64,000 nucleotides of DNA, from NCBI GenBank assembly GCA_047967505.1, contig CM106538.1; one strand, given 5' to 3'. The notes beneath the pieces are model-generated. The model was not told where the DNA came from and did no database searches. It saw only the letters and a list, made by a program, of their open reading frames with translations. This DNA comes from Dipteris shenzhenensis. Its lineage: Eukaryota; Polypodiophyta; Polypodiopsida; Gleicheniales. Numbering within the stretch: position 1 is the stretch's first letter; each line of letters starts with the position of its first letter. Below, one piece after another: positions 53,224-64,000 of the stretch. The position numbers and the translations under genes were made by a program.

Positions 53224-56200
53224 CCCCCTCTCCCTGTCCTTCCCCCCATAATTTAACTACCTTACTTATCTCTTCTATTTTTTCCTAATAAATCCAAGTT
53301 TTTCTCTAATCTTCCTTACTATCAGGAATGTTTTTCCCCCTTTATTTTATTTTTTAATCTAAAATTTTTCCCCTTTTCTATTAAACTCCCCCCCTTTTTT
53401 TTCTTTTGTTTTTTTTAAAAAAAATCTTAATTTTTTTAACTATTGTTGTTCCGTTTTATAACCTATTTACTGGCTCTTATTTCAGGTTTTTTTACTAAAA
53501 GTCTCCTAATTTACCTTTCTATGTTTTTTTGCTTTTTTAACTAAACCTATTATTTTTTCTAAATGTGCTTAAACTAAAATAACTAAACCTATTTAAAAAT
53601 AAAACCTCTACTAAATCACTCCCTAAACTACGTGTTAGTCTAACTCCCCTCTCCCCAACCTACTCCCTTCCCCTGACTTATAAGCCTACCTAAGCTTGCC
53701 TAGTCTATTTGCCCTAACCTACACGATAATCTTAACTCCCCTCTCCTCGACCACTGAAACTGACCCACCCGACTTCAAGCTCCTAGCCTATTTAAGGAGC
53801 CCTAGCTTTGCTTAATCTCACTATGCCTCGTGTCTCCCTACCTCCCTAGTTGCTGTGTGCTACCTCTCATAGATTGTGCGCATACTCAAAGCCTCCCATG
53901 TGATCGGATCATACTCTATAGGCTTGAGCCTTGTACTCCCTGGCCGTTACGTTCTGGCACTGCATAGTGCAAACTAATAGCCCGCATGCCCCGCCTTTAT
54001 TGTGACACGACGGCCCTGCCTGAACTACTATGACTATTGTGTGGATGTTGTGGCACTTCACCTCGACTGTTGGGCTCCTTATTTCACATGAGAGAATGGT
54101 CGTGAGCACCGTCGCGCCTTCAGACTTGGACTCTAAGGTATTGGTTGTCTTAAAGGTCACACTTGCTCGATCCCCAATTGTATTTGCATTGATGAATTCT
54201 CACAGTTTTGGTCATACATTGAGGAAGTAGTTTAGAAGCTCTCATACAAGGTGCATGTGCTTAGATCTCTGCACTTTAGGCCCTAGCTTATATGATCATC
54301 TTTGGGTTTTAAACGTGAATGGATCTATATCCTTTGGTACCATGACCATGCCTATAGATCCGCATATGATCAGATGTCTAGGAGCTCTTCAATTATTGCA
54401 TTTACTTGGTAGCCTCTAATTTTTCTCTTAGTTATGCTTACATATATAATTGCTCAATTATATAAACTATTTCTATAAGAATCCTATTGTTTGCTTTGCA
54501 AAAGTTAAAATTGTAATAATAAGGTTTCTCTAAATCCTCTCTCTCTCCCTCCTTCTATAAAGATTATAGATACATTCAGTCCCTTGGTAATTACTTCACA
54601 TATCGGCAACAATAATGGTTCGGATGTTCCTCATGCCATCATTGTGTCAATTATTTAGTAATATATAACGCTTGTAATTATACTTCTATATTTATATGTG
54701 TTATTTATGTATTATTTTGTATATATAATGGTTGCATGAGTAGTTTTTTTTATAAACTTATTTCTTTCTTGTTTAATCTAAGTGTTCCACCTAATTTCCC
54801 CTATTTGTTATGTATGTATGCTATTTTTTCTTCCTAATGCCACTGGTCTCTTTGCCCATAAAACGCTTCTTTTTCCTTTATTAAAACTTCCTTAAACATC
54901 TAGAATCCAGATAGACGTTTGCTATTTAAAAGGTCTTTAGCCTTTGAAACACTTGCCTTACTAAACTGTACCTTAAACTTTAGTTTTGGACTTAATTAAT
55001 GAGTTATATCTCTTCATTAAAATTTCATACATCCCCTTAGTGCTTTTTCGTTATTAAAGTAACTGTATCTCTTGCTCCTCTTAAATTTAAAATTTTTATT
55101 CCCATATGCTCTCGCACTTTTCAAAATTTTAAGGTAATTGCATGTCTTTTTCTAACATAGTTTTGCTAAACACAATGATGCGACATAAATTGTGTAAGGA
55201 GTACCCTCCCAAGGATAAGCCTTCACAAATATGCTAATACCATCTCTAAGACACATCTTACCTCATACACAGGTCACCGACAACTTTTGAATCTAGAAAG
55301 TAGTTTGGTTCTTTAGTAAAAGCGATAACAAGCCGGGGTAAACATGCATTATCTGTCTACCCAATTGAAGCTATGATGTTCTAACACCTAGTTTCTCTTG
55401 GATGGTGGCAGGTAAGTGAACCTTAACCTCGGAGCCTAGACTACTGGATGGATCCGACACTTTTTTACCAGTTATACTCATGAGAATCCAAATGTCAATA
55501 AAAATTTTTTCCACCTTTATCTGAGCACCATGTGCCATGTTGTTTATAGGTTTCTATTTTTTAAAAACACACACACACACACACTCCTCCCCTTGGAGAC
55601 CACTGTGATCCTAGTGTGTGATTTAGGGGGGGCTACTAGCCTCTCTCCACCTACCAAATGTGAGTAATGGGGACCGTTGTGATTTAGGGGCCACTAGCCT
55701 CTCTCCACCTACCAAACTTGAGTAATGGGGATTACTAGGCGTGCAAACTCCATGCCTTTTACCCATTGGATAGCCTAGGAAAAAGAGTAGCTAGCCATGA
55801 GACTATAAAGAGCCATCATGGTAGAAGGTGAAATGGCACCCCTTAATCAATTGATGGGATGAGCACTAATTTGATGGGTGGATGAGCACTATTGGAAAAC
55901 ATGAGGACTTCTTTTACTTTTTTGGAAAGAGACTCCATTTGGTCAAATTGATTTCTTGTTATATCTTACTCTGATTGGCTCGAAACCTTTAGCCTCCTTT
56001 CAACAAAATGGGATTGGGGCCTCTTAGCCATGCCCGTGCGTGGTATACACCATCATAGTTGTCTCATTGGGAGCCTGACCTCTTTGTTTATGCTTCATTA
56101 TACATGCAAGGTGATTTGTTTTGCATACATCTTAATTTTGGTGGAAGATTGAGTGCCATTCACCTAATTTGAGCATCATTTACCCTATATTCATGAATGG

Positions 56201-56739
56201 TTTTATGGACATTACAAGAGATTGATCGAGCTGGAATTGTGCTACCACTAGGCAATTGGTGTAACATGCCAGAGTGGCCACTAGCTCTCCTGTACCATTT
56301 AGGGATCCAAAGAGCCTAAGGTCTTTTGTCTGTCTATTGTAGAACTTGGGAGATGCGACTAGTCATGTGCTGTTCATTAAGCTCGGAACATCTTTGGAAG
56401 GATACCCGAATGAGCCCAAAGATCTCATTTTTATATTCTCTTGAGTAGATCATGCTTGAGCATGTTTGAGTCTACATATTCCTTTCGGGAGGAAGGTGTA
56501 GGCTTTGTGGCTGTTCTTGTCATCTTGCAACCCTTTTCGCATAGTGAAGCACTTTTTCTTTTTTAAAGTTCTTGTTGCTTTACAGCTGCCCATCCTTCAC
56601 ACTTTTGTAGACCATGTAAGAGGGCTACTTATTCAGCATACCTATTAGTTCTCATTAACTACAAAGCACAACCTCTTTCAAGGTCTTTTGGCTAGTAGGA
56701 TCCTTGACAATCACTCCTTCACAGCCCTATGAAGATAGC
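53222..56739. other. Long stretch without recognisable genes
   Basis: T-rich low complexity at 53260-53600. 53640-54000 has LTR-like composition with TATTTAAGGAGCCC near 53788, but no ends could be fixed. (AC)n is at 55567-55584. A 61-bp tandem duplication with GTGATTTAGGGG...CTAGCCTCTCTCCACCTACC lies at 55618-55731. No protein signatures were seen. Confidence 0.45.
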
Positions 56740-57095
56740 TTCCTGGAAGCACCATCAAAACTCAATACATATGCATCTTCTAGCTCCAGGCCTTAGACCC
56801 TTATCTTTGCTGAACCTACTCATCTTCATGTCCTTGGGGTACTCCTTCCTCATAAGGAGATCAGCTAGTGTAGCTCTAGTACGATTCTCTGTTAGAAAAT
56901 AGGACTCAAACTCCTGCAATTCTACCATCCATTACATATGAAATACTGCATAAAACAATAAAGGGATTGGGCAACAAATAGGATTTAAACTTCTTGCTTG
57001 CAAAGACTAGGGAAATCATGGCTTTCTCCATATTTGAATACTACTGCTGCCTTGCAGTCTCATCACACCGGTTAATGAAGTACATGGGGTCATGG
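56740..57095 (-). pseudogene. Ty3/gypsy RNase H remnant
   Basis: The minus strand reads PMYFINRCDETARQQ, then YSNMEKAMISLVFASKKFKS and YLLPNPFIV (about 56915-57085). This matches the gypsy pattern PVYFxSRxLxxAExNYSxxEKEALxxVFAxKKFRxYLL. Stops occur near both ends and nothing further of pol is recognisable. Short, isolated and old. Confidence 0.75.
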
Positions 57096-57464
57096 ACCTT
57101 GGCTACTTTTTAGGAGGAGACTTTTCATTGGTAGGATTTTCTAGTAGAGTTGTCTGTCAGAGACTTTTCTCCTTCCCCAAGGATCCATTATGTGTTACTA
57201 TGAATGTAGGATCCCTGTGTTTGCAGGAGATGCACGATGAGCTTGTTCTCATTGCCACCTTATCCTCTTCCATCTGTAGATCTACCAGTATCTACATTTT
57301 AATCATGTTCTAGATCTCGTTGCATGTGTAGCAGCAGTCATTGAAAATGACATTCTTTGTAAAAGAGATATTTGAATAGTCTGAGTAACTTAATTTCTCT
57401 TTACAAATATTAAGATAACAAAAAATGATCGAAGAAAGGTTTGTTTACTTTCTAAAGATAGTTA

Positions 57465-57900
57465 CAAATTGTATCCAACCTATAAATCTAAGTTACATAT
57501 GAAAGTTATAATTAATGAAGTTGAAAGTCTGATCCAAGGAGAATCCATGTGTACTACAAATGCCAAAATATCATTACAAATGGAGTTTAACTTAAAATAC
57601 CTTGATAAATATTGTTCTATATATATGAGACAATCCAAAAGATAATTATAGAGTGTATTAAAGCTATAAATCTGAGTTACATAAAAAGGGTGTGCTTCAT
57701 GAAGCCGAAGTGTGATGCAAAAAAAAGCTCTATGTATTACAAGTCCCAGAAGATGATTACAACTAATCTCCAAGTTGTATGGATTGATGCCATACAAGCT
57801 ATAGATTTGAGTTACATAAAAGAAGTGTACTCCATGAAGGTGAAAATGTTAAGGCATCCAATTGACGCTGTGAAATAAAATACATTACATGTCCATACAT
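57465..57900. repeat. Three diverged tandem units of about 135-185 bp
   Basis: TATAAATCTRAGTTACATA occurs at 57481 and 57664, and TATAGATTTGAGTTACATA near 57800. Each is followed by ATGAAG and a TACAA-rich stretch, and preceded by GATxATTACAA-like sequence. No coding was recognised. Confidence 0.75.
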
Positions 57901-59269
57901 TACAAAGGGTGGTTGATACTACAAAAACAAAATAGTATGCACAACCACCTTTTGAACTATAACTATAGGTTTCATGTGGTATAACAAATCTAGTTGCCTT
58001 ATTCAAGTTGAAAGTCCCAATCTATCCCTAATGGTAACATAGCAACTTTCTTGATATTAGTGATATAGTCTTTCCACTCATTGAACTTTTGGAGTAAACA
58101 AAGAGAAAGGCTCTAGAAGCCCAAGGACTACCAATATTTGCACCATGAAGCATCATGCTTGTTTATGTGGTATCATGCAAGGTTATTGTAGCTTACAAAG
58201 ATGCTACCTGAGTAATTATAGTATATTACAAACATTAATGGTAAAATCGCTCCAGGGCTTGTAGATTTATCTTGCTACTCCTACATTGACTGCAAATGCA
58301 CTCAACTTTGATACTATTTAACTTGACAATTTTTAACATTCCGAAAACCTGTAGGTTAATGATAGGCTCAACAAAAAAGAAGACTAAATGAAGATTGAAA
58401 ATCATAATGTCAAATACGTTCAAGACAAAGCAAATGGACAACAAGTTTCATACAACTTATTGTTTTAAAAAAGGTACCTTCTTCCCATATCCTAATTCAA
58501 AAACTTATTTGCAAAAGTACCCATAAGCTAAATGTTTATACGAGTGATGGGGACTAGATTGAGAACCATTTTGGTTTCCACACACCTATGTTACGCGCTA
58601 CATGTACTCATCGTGCAATGGTATTCACATCATTGTCCAAGGACAAATGTCAACTATAGCAGATGGAAAACTAGGAAGATTAAATTATAGAAATATATTG
58701 AGGTACTTCAAAATGAGAAGAGAGTGAAGTTAATTATGCTTGTTCTATCAGCTTTGAAAGTGGGCCATTAATAATTGTTAGATGTGCAAGCTACGCACTC
58801 GTTGCTTTTAATACTGCATTGACATTAACAAATGCAAAAGTGATTGTGGCAAGATCGTTAGTTATTTTCAAACTAGATGAAATCCTAAATAGAAACTCAT
58901 AATGAAAATTATAGGGGAACAACAAATCTTTGACGATTATAGTGGTTGTATCTACATGGAGTGATAAGCCAGACATTGCACCATTGTTGTAGTTCTTTGT
59001 CCTAACAACAACTCCTGTTCTATGCAAAGGTAGTTGTTAAGATCTATCATATTGAACTCCATGTGCATGCAAGCCTTCCAAAATTAGCTGCATAGAAACA
59101 CAAAATTGCCAAATTTTTGCATGAGAAAGAAACCACACCACGGTGGCATAGACACTGGACTGCATAAATTTGAAACTCTTGCACAAGAATGCCCCAAGAA
59201 TCCTCCTAAGCAAAGAAGGATAGGAAGGAAAATGCATGACAAGAGAGCCAAAACAGAGATTGATAAAAA
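57901..59269. other. No recognisable gene
   Basis: AT-rich, without motifs or termini. Confidence 0.45.
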
Positions 59270-59488
59270 CAACACAACTAGTTCCACTTTGGAAGCTCGC
59301 GTATCCATCAGAGACAATGCCCCCCTATTGGCCTAGAATTACTAATGGTTATTTGAATAACAAGGTACCATCCAAGAAATTATAACTGATTTAATGAGCC
59401 ATTTGTTTCACAATATAGTTTATACTTACACATGCATGTCTTAATCTTTGAGACAAGCATATAACTACTGGTAAGATCAACCATGTGG
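59270..59488 (-). pseudogene. 18S rRNA pseudogene, 5' end (copy 1)
   Basis: The minus strand carries the first roughly 160 nt of a eukaryotic 18S rRNA. On the plus strand its antisense landmarks are ACTGATTTAATGAGCCATT, ACTTACACATGCATG and CTTAATCTTTGAGACAAGCA, then GATCAACCATGTGG at the rRNA 5' end (59488). The CTAGAATTACTA block begins at 59333; the match below that is weaker. Substitutions and small gaps are frequent, so it is not a working gene. A diverged second copy of the next part lies at 60066-60727. Confidence 0.9.
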
Positions 59489-60065
59489 ATTATTTTGAAT
59501 ACACAAATGGTGCAAGCCATGTGTTTTCACTCCACATGCCATCCTACATGCAACTATGGGAAGCGACCCACCCTCAAAACAATGGAGTATGCAGATTGAC
59601 GAGTAGGGTTGAGCACGCCCATCCATCCAAACGTTGTGTTTTGCTTGCCCACAAAATGTGATATGCACGCATGCCAAGCACCATAAAACAGAGATCCACC
59701 AGCACTCAAGGTTCATGATACCTTTCATGTTGCCTACTTATTGCACTTTGGGGCTGAGCCAAGCAAGAAACAACGTGATACCGTTACAATAGTATTACCT
59801 CACAACCCCTAGGATCAAGTCCTCACAGTGTTGGGAACCAAATGATGGCCTATCACACAAGGTCACCACCCTCTGTAAGTATACAAGCCATTAAGTTGGT
59901 CTCTAGGATGCGAATCACTGATACAATCCTTGATCATGCAAGACCCAAATGATGGCATGCTACTAGAGACATGCCCATCCAAGATGCTATTCTTAGTCCC
60001 TCATTGCCTACTACTAGATTGGCAACCACGCCAACCACACCCGATCTCAGAAGACATGCATGCAT
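59489..60065. other. Sequence upstream of the 18S 5' end, unassigned
   Basis: If copy 1 kept its flank, this would be external transcribed spacer or intergenic spacer DNA. I cannot confirm that. CCAAATGATGGCMT occurs twice (near 59846 and 59948). No gene was recognised. Confidence 0.35.
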
Positions 60066-60727
60066 GACAATGACCAAGACTATAGAACGTTATTGCTTTG
60101 AGCACTCTAATTTTTCCAAAATAACATTATCAAACTGACATCCAAACAACAAAGGCTAGGAGCATGTCCTTGACAAAAAGAATGGAGTGATCGATGCACA
60201 AAAGGCAGACCATTTGCCCTACCCCAAGATCCAAAATGAGCTTTTTAACTGCAAATGACTTAAATATATGCTATTGGAGCTAGAAGTATCACTATTGCTA
60301 GCACTAAAATTTCCTTGGAATTGATCCATAAGGGATTCATATTGCACTCATTCCAATTATTAGACTGTTTTGTATTATCACTAACTCCCCATGTTGGGAT
60401 TGGCTAATTTGCATGCTTGTTGCCTTCCTTGGATGTGGTAAGCATGTCTTAGGCTCCCTCTTTGGAATGGAATGCTAATTCTCTATCATCCATCACCACC
60501 ATCGTAGACCTTTATCCTACCACTAAAAGTTAGGGTAGAAATTTGAATGAAGCATCAACGGTGCAAAGGCCATGTGCTTCGAGAAGTTATCATGTTTTAC
60601 ATTACCAAGCAAGCCTACATCACCCTTTTTCTAAGAAATGTGTCTCTTTTGGAAGCCAAGATTTGGTGCATGTATTAGCTCTAGAATTACTATAGTTGAC
60701 CGAGTAGCAAGGTACCATTGAATAAAC
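60066..60727 (-). pseudogene. 18S rRNA pseudogene, internal part (copy 2)
   Basis: The minus strand covers roughly nt 100-750 of 18S rRNA. Plus-strand antisense landmarks in order are TTGCTTTGAGCACTCTAATT, GAGCTTTTTAACTGCAA, CTTAAATATATGCTATTGGA, CTCATTCCAATTATTAGACT, GCCTTCCTTGGATGTGGTA, GGCTCCCTCT, ATCACCACCATCGTAG and TATTAGCTCTAGAATTACT. Most changes from the expected rRNA are C-to-T or G-to-A. It stops at 60727, where a copia LTR begins. It overlaps copy 1 by about 60 nt of rRNA position, so the two are separate copies. Confidence 0.93.
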
Positions 60728-60908
60728 TGTGGGGGTTAAAGGTCACTGTGCCTTAACCCTAGTGTACAATACTCAAACACACATATATATATGGATGCCA
60801 TAGAAGATTAGGGTGTTTTGTACCCACCAAAAACTTGTGTGGCTCTCTTCTAACTCTCTCTTTCTCTCACCCTCTTCCGTTTTACTTTTGTTAAGAGCAC
60901 TCTCAACA
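60728..60908 (+). repeat. Copia 5' LTR, 181 bp
   Basis: It starts TGTGGGGGTTAAAGG and ends GCACTCTCAACA. It contains CACATATATATATGG (TATA-like, about 60781-60795) and a CT-rich U5. It is short even for copia. Confidence 0.8.
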
Positions 60909-60910
60909 AT

Positions 60911-60924
60911 TGGTATCAGAGCCC
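60911..60924 (+). promoter_or_regulatory. tRNA-iMet primer-binding site
   Basis: TGGTATCAGAGCCC lies 2 nt after the LTR end, an exact complement of the initiator tRNA-Met 3' end over the first 12 bases. Confidence 0.92.
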
Positions 60925-62440
60925 GGGTGGTCTATCTGATGCTTATGGGTGGTCTAGCTGAGCCCGTGTGTTTGCCTAGAGCCTTTTGTCTGCTGCTGCA
61001 GCTTTGTGGGAGGACGGAGCAAGCCTTTGAGTGCTTGTTTAAGCTGCCCAGGTGGTATTGGATCCTTGTAGAAGCCTGCAATGATTTTTGGTAGTCTTGG
61101 AGTGTTTTTGCAAGCCCATAAGTGGTTTTGGAGCAAAAAAGACGTTTTCTAAGGCAGAGTGACGAATTTTTTGTCTCGATGAGCCGATTTCTCACAAGAG
61201 GACCTCGTGGGTGTGACTATTAGCTGGATGTGGACTTTGTTGAGCATTATGAAGGTTCTTTGAAGCAAAAAGCTCGATTTGAGGCTTATCTTGTGAATTC
61301 GGCATCCCCTGCTATGAAATCACTTCGTGAGCTCATTACTCTATCCTCCACTTCCGAAGCAATTCCAAGCTTCCATTCAGCTTCCAACCAGCCCGAGAGA
61401 AGGAGCAGGAGCAAGAAAAACCAGTTGGAGCAAGCATTTCAAAGTCTAGATCCGTTCCTACATTTTGGATGCCCGTGGTTTCGAACCCGCTTGCTCAGGC
61501 TACCATTTCTAGATTTGACTATTTTGATGGATCGGAAAGGGACAGAACCGTTGTTTGCAAATTTTTGGCTAATTCAATGAAGAATTCTTCGAATTTTGAT
61601 ACTCTGTGTCATCGATCTATGTCTCTATTCATACTTTTCTTCATAGTTTCACACAAGTGCCACGTGGTAGTGGATAAACCTTAACCCTTGGTGCTATTTA
61701 CCTAAGGTTGAATCGCATGGTTAAATGCAAGGGTTGGCTCTCCGTTTCCCATTCATCGGTTGGGATTTTCTATAGCAGAAGAGAGATATTTGCAGATTGT
61801 CTTGCTGAGTCCGATTATGCAATGATGCCCATGTTTTGAGGCATCTCAGGTACTATTTTCAATAGCGGTCATTGTCGTGAGACTGTGATTTCTTGGACAT
61901 ACCTTATGCAGATCACTCTTGTAGTTTGAGCCACTGCACTCAATTGTGGTGTGCATTAAGGTTGTAGTGGATGCTTTACAGGCCATTTGAATGCATTGCG
62001 ATCCTTGTTAGATGCGCTAATAGGCCCAGATTTCCTTGTGGGATGTTATTTTGATGGACGCTTTGCACATGGATGCTATTTTATGCTGACGAATAGCTTT
62101 GACACATTGCAGTTGATGCACTGATAGTGTTATGCTCTCTTGGATGAGACATTATTGATGCTTATGCCCATGGAAGGTGTTTATGCTTGAGGCATTTGGC
62201 TCTTATTGGTATTGGGTTTGCCATTGTTTTGTCATTGCAAATTGACATTTTCTTTTGGGCTAGATTTGCTCATGTGGATGCATAGTATATGCACATGAGT
62301 TAGATGCATTTTTGATGCTTTGAGCTTTGAGTTTTAGTGATATTACCCTCCATTATGGCAGACATATTTGGGTGCAGCTGGTATTTGATGTGATTTCTCT
62401 CGTGCAGGTACTAGCATTTGGAAATTTTCTTTATTTGATC
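60925..62440 (+). other. Copia leader
   Basis: Long untranslated stretch before gag. The 116-codon open frame at 61230-61580 has no recognised domain. The second half is rich in TGGATGC/TTGATGC motifs. A leader of this length is long for copia. Confidence 0.55.
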
Positions 62441-63190
62441 ATGGCATCCTCTTCCATGTCTGAAAAGGAGTTTTTCAGCATTTAAAATTTTGATGGGACA
62501 AACTTTTCTCTGTGGAAAGAACAGGTAAGGGATGCGCTTATTCAAAAGGAGCAGATTAAATCCTTGGAAGGGATTCCAGCTAAGCCTAGAACTATGTCTA
62601 AAGATGATTGAAATGAGTTGGATGCATTAGCAAAGTCCAATGCTAGAGTTCATCTTGTAGAGTCAGTTTATTTCATAGTAGTAAATGAGAAGACTACGGA
62701 AGATTTATGGAAGAAATTATGTGCCACTTATGAGAAGGAAACTGCCTCTAATAAAGTTAACCTCATGAAGAGGTTGCTTGAGCTGTAGATGAAGGAAGGG
62801 GTCTCCATTGCTTCTCACTTGAATGAATTCAATATTATTTTCAGCTAGCTTCAGGCTCAGAAGCTGAATTTTGATGAGGAGACTAAGACAATATTCCTCT
62901 TGTGTTCATTCATGGGATACCTTCCGTACAGCTGTCAATAACTCTACACCTGGTGGAGTACTGAAGTTTGATTATGTTGTGGGTAGCTTGTTGGCTGAGG
63001 AGATTAGATGGAAGTCTATGGATGGCAACAAGCAGGAGGCAGCCTTAAATGTACAAAGGGAAAGATCACAGTTCAAGGGAAAGTCCCAAGGAAGAGGGAA
63101 GTCTTGTAGTAAATCTAGGGCATGAAACATTGAGTGTTACCATTATGGCAAGAAGGGCCACATGAAAAAGGATTGCTACAAGCTGAAAAG
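62441..63190 (+). pseudogene. Copia gag with zinc knuckle
   Basis: ATG at 62441 starts MASSSMSEKEFFSI. After the first stop comes NFDGTNFSLWKEQVRDAL, the FxGxNFxxWKxxM start of gag. ARVHLVESVYFIVVNEKTT, EDLWKKLCATYEKE, NLMKRLLEL and FDYVVGSLLAEEI follow. Stops occur after FSI, after SKDD and at two later Gln-like positions. The knuckle is CYHYGKKGHMKKDC (about 63132-63174), whose second Cys is Tyr. The order matches copia gag (UBN2 type). Confidence 0.88.
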
Positions 63191-64000
63191 AGAGCAAAAG
63201 GATAAGAAAAAGAATGCAAATTAGGGTGCAAATAAGAAGGAAGAGAGTCCAAGGGAGGACAAAGGAAAAGTGGAGATCGAGGAGATCAATGCAGTCATTG
63301 ATGATAGTGACAATGACATTCTCTTCATGTCTAGTCTACCTACAGAGTTGCTTACTACTTTAGATGACACAGATTCCCAGGATTGGATTTTGGATTTTGG
63401 TGCTTCATTCCATGTTACTCCCCATAGGGAATGGTTCTCCACTTATGACAATGGAAAGACAGGTTATGTGGATCTTGGAAATAACTTTGCATGTGACATA
63501 GTGGGAGCAAGTGACAAAGTCTTCTTTTGCAAATGGGACCACTTTTGTTTTTTAAAATGTGAGACATGTGCCTAAGCTGACTAAGAGTCTCATTTTAGCG
63601 GTGCTAGCTAGATGATGCTGGTTTTCAAACCACCTTTGGCTTTTTAGAGTTGGAAAATTCAGAAGGGCTCTATGGTTTTGGCAAGGGGTGCCAAGTGTGG
63701 GACATTGTATCCCTTACATGTATCAGGGGTGTCTGATCATGTTGTTATAATAATTGAGCAGCCAAGTACTTCTTTGTAGCACATGAGCTAGAATGGAATA
63801 AAACTCTTATGCTGTTTGAGTTATGTACCACATTTGAGTTTTTTTTATTTTGAAATTTGTGAGCACTGTCTCTATGGTAAGCAGATTAAATAAGGCCATA
63901 CAAGAAGGGGAAAGAAAGAGCTTGAAAAGCTTGATTTGGTGCATTCAGACGTATGTGGTCCCATGCCTGTATGGTCATTAGCCGAGGCTGAATACTATGT
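63191..64000 (+). pseudogene. Copia protease, pre-integrase and integrase start
   Basis: The protease core reads QDWILDFGASFHVTP (63379-63420), where the usual DSGAS is DFGAS; the catalytic Asp is kept. In shifting frames HVPKLTKSL (near 63567), a pre-integrase-like stretch and LDLVHSDVCGPMP (near 63930-63970) follow, the start of the integrase core with its first Asp. The window ends inside integrase. Confidence 0.82.

Larger units (their letters stand above)
60728..64000 (+). mobile_element. Ty1/copia element, 5' part, inserted in the 18S pseudogene
   Basis: The order is 5' LTR, iMet primer-binding site, a 1.5-kb leader, gag, zinc knuckle, protease, pre-integrase and integrase start, running off the window edge. 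All coding parts carry stops. The 18S homology ends at the first base of the LTR. Confidence 0.88.

Noticed and set aside
53055-53288. Several open frames encoding Ser-Leu or Arg-Glu repeats
   Set aside because: They are translations of the (CT)n microsatellite in different frames.
53640-54000. LTR with TATTTAAGG promoter
   Set aside because: Composition is suggestive, but no TG...CA termini, target duplication or primer-binding site could be found.
59720-59830. Plus-strand FHVAYLLHFGAEPSK as a gypsy integrase C-terminus
   Set aside because: One short motif resembling FHVSLLKP, with no adjacent integrase features and flanked by rRNA pseudogenes; chance similarity is likely.

Overview
This 64 kb window looks like the repeat-dense intergenic DNA of a large land-plant nuclear genome. 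The supporting signals are plant-type Ty1/copia and Ty3/gypsy chromovirus retrotransposons, primer-binding sites complementary to initiator tRNA-Met, L1-type LINEs with DUF4283/CCHC-like ORF1 and zf-RVT tails, and decayed copies of a plant-like nuclear 18S rRNA gene. I cannot place the species. The size and decay of the repeats would fit a fern, lycophyte or gymnosperm, but that is a guess. I found no intact host protein gene, tRNA gene, CRISPR array or cellular operon.

Layout. 1-1000: a copia gag/protease/integrase fragment whose two parts face away from each other. 3050-3830: tail of a LINE family that recurs four more times. 4860-6246: two L1 3' ends, the second a 5'-truncated insertion with a perfect 13-bp target duplication. 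7817-8278: a solo gypsy LTR with a 5-bp target duplication. 9467-16303: a nearly complete minus-strand chromovirus of the same LTR family, inserted into a copia RNase H region whose halves lie at 9150-9466 and 16304-16620. Its LTRs are about 99% identical, but its coding region carries at least four stops, three frameshifts and two catalytic Asp-to-Asn changes. 18046-29366: a nest holding a LINE with ORF1 and ORF2, a copia gag, an L1 ORF2 interrupted by a roughly 480-bp element, an L1 ORF1 on the other strand, an unassigned GC-richer block, and a copia LTR with its primer-binding site.

30930-41435: decayed LINEs, a decayed gypsy pol (33620-36450) and several tandem repeats. 41436-45324: a minus-strand copia interrupted exactly within its YLKGT motif by a 1,192-bp solo LTR. 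The upstream part of that LTR is a 13-bp minisatellite rich in CATGCA motifs ahead of a TATA box. 45325-50474: no recognisable coding signal, one tandem duplication. 50475-53000: two copia 5' ends facing each other. 53084-53221: a long (CT)n tract. 56740-57095: a gypsy RNase H remnant. 59270-60727: two antisense fragments of an 18S rRNA gene. The second is cut by a copia element whose LTR, primer-binding site, gag, protease and integrase start run from 60728 off the right edge.

The window is therefore a stack of nested insertions. Several can be ordered, because removing the inserted element restores its target. I see no convincing new biological system. The most informative points are the structure of the solo LTR at 41905, the 18S pseudogenes, the mismatch between young LTRs and dead coding in the chromovirus, and a recurring LINE family with an ORF1p-like first ORF.
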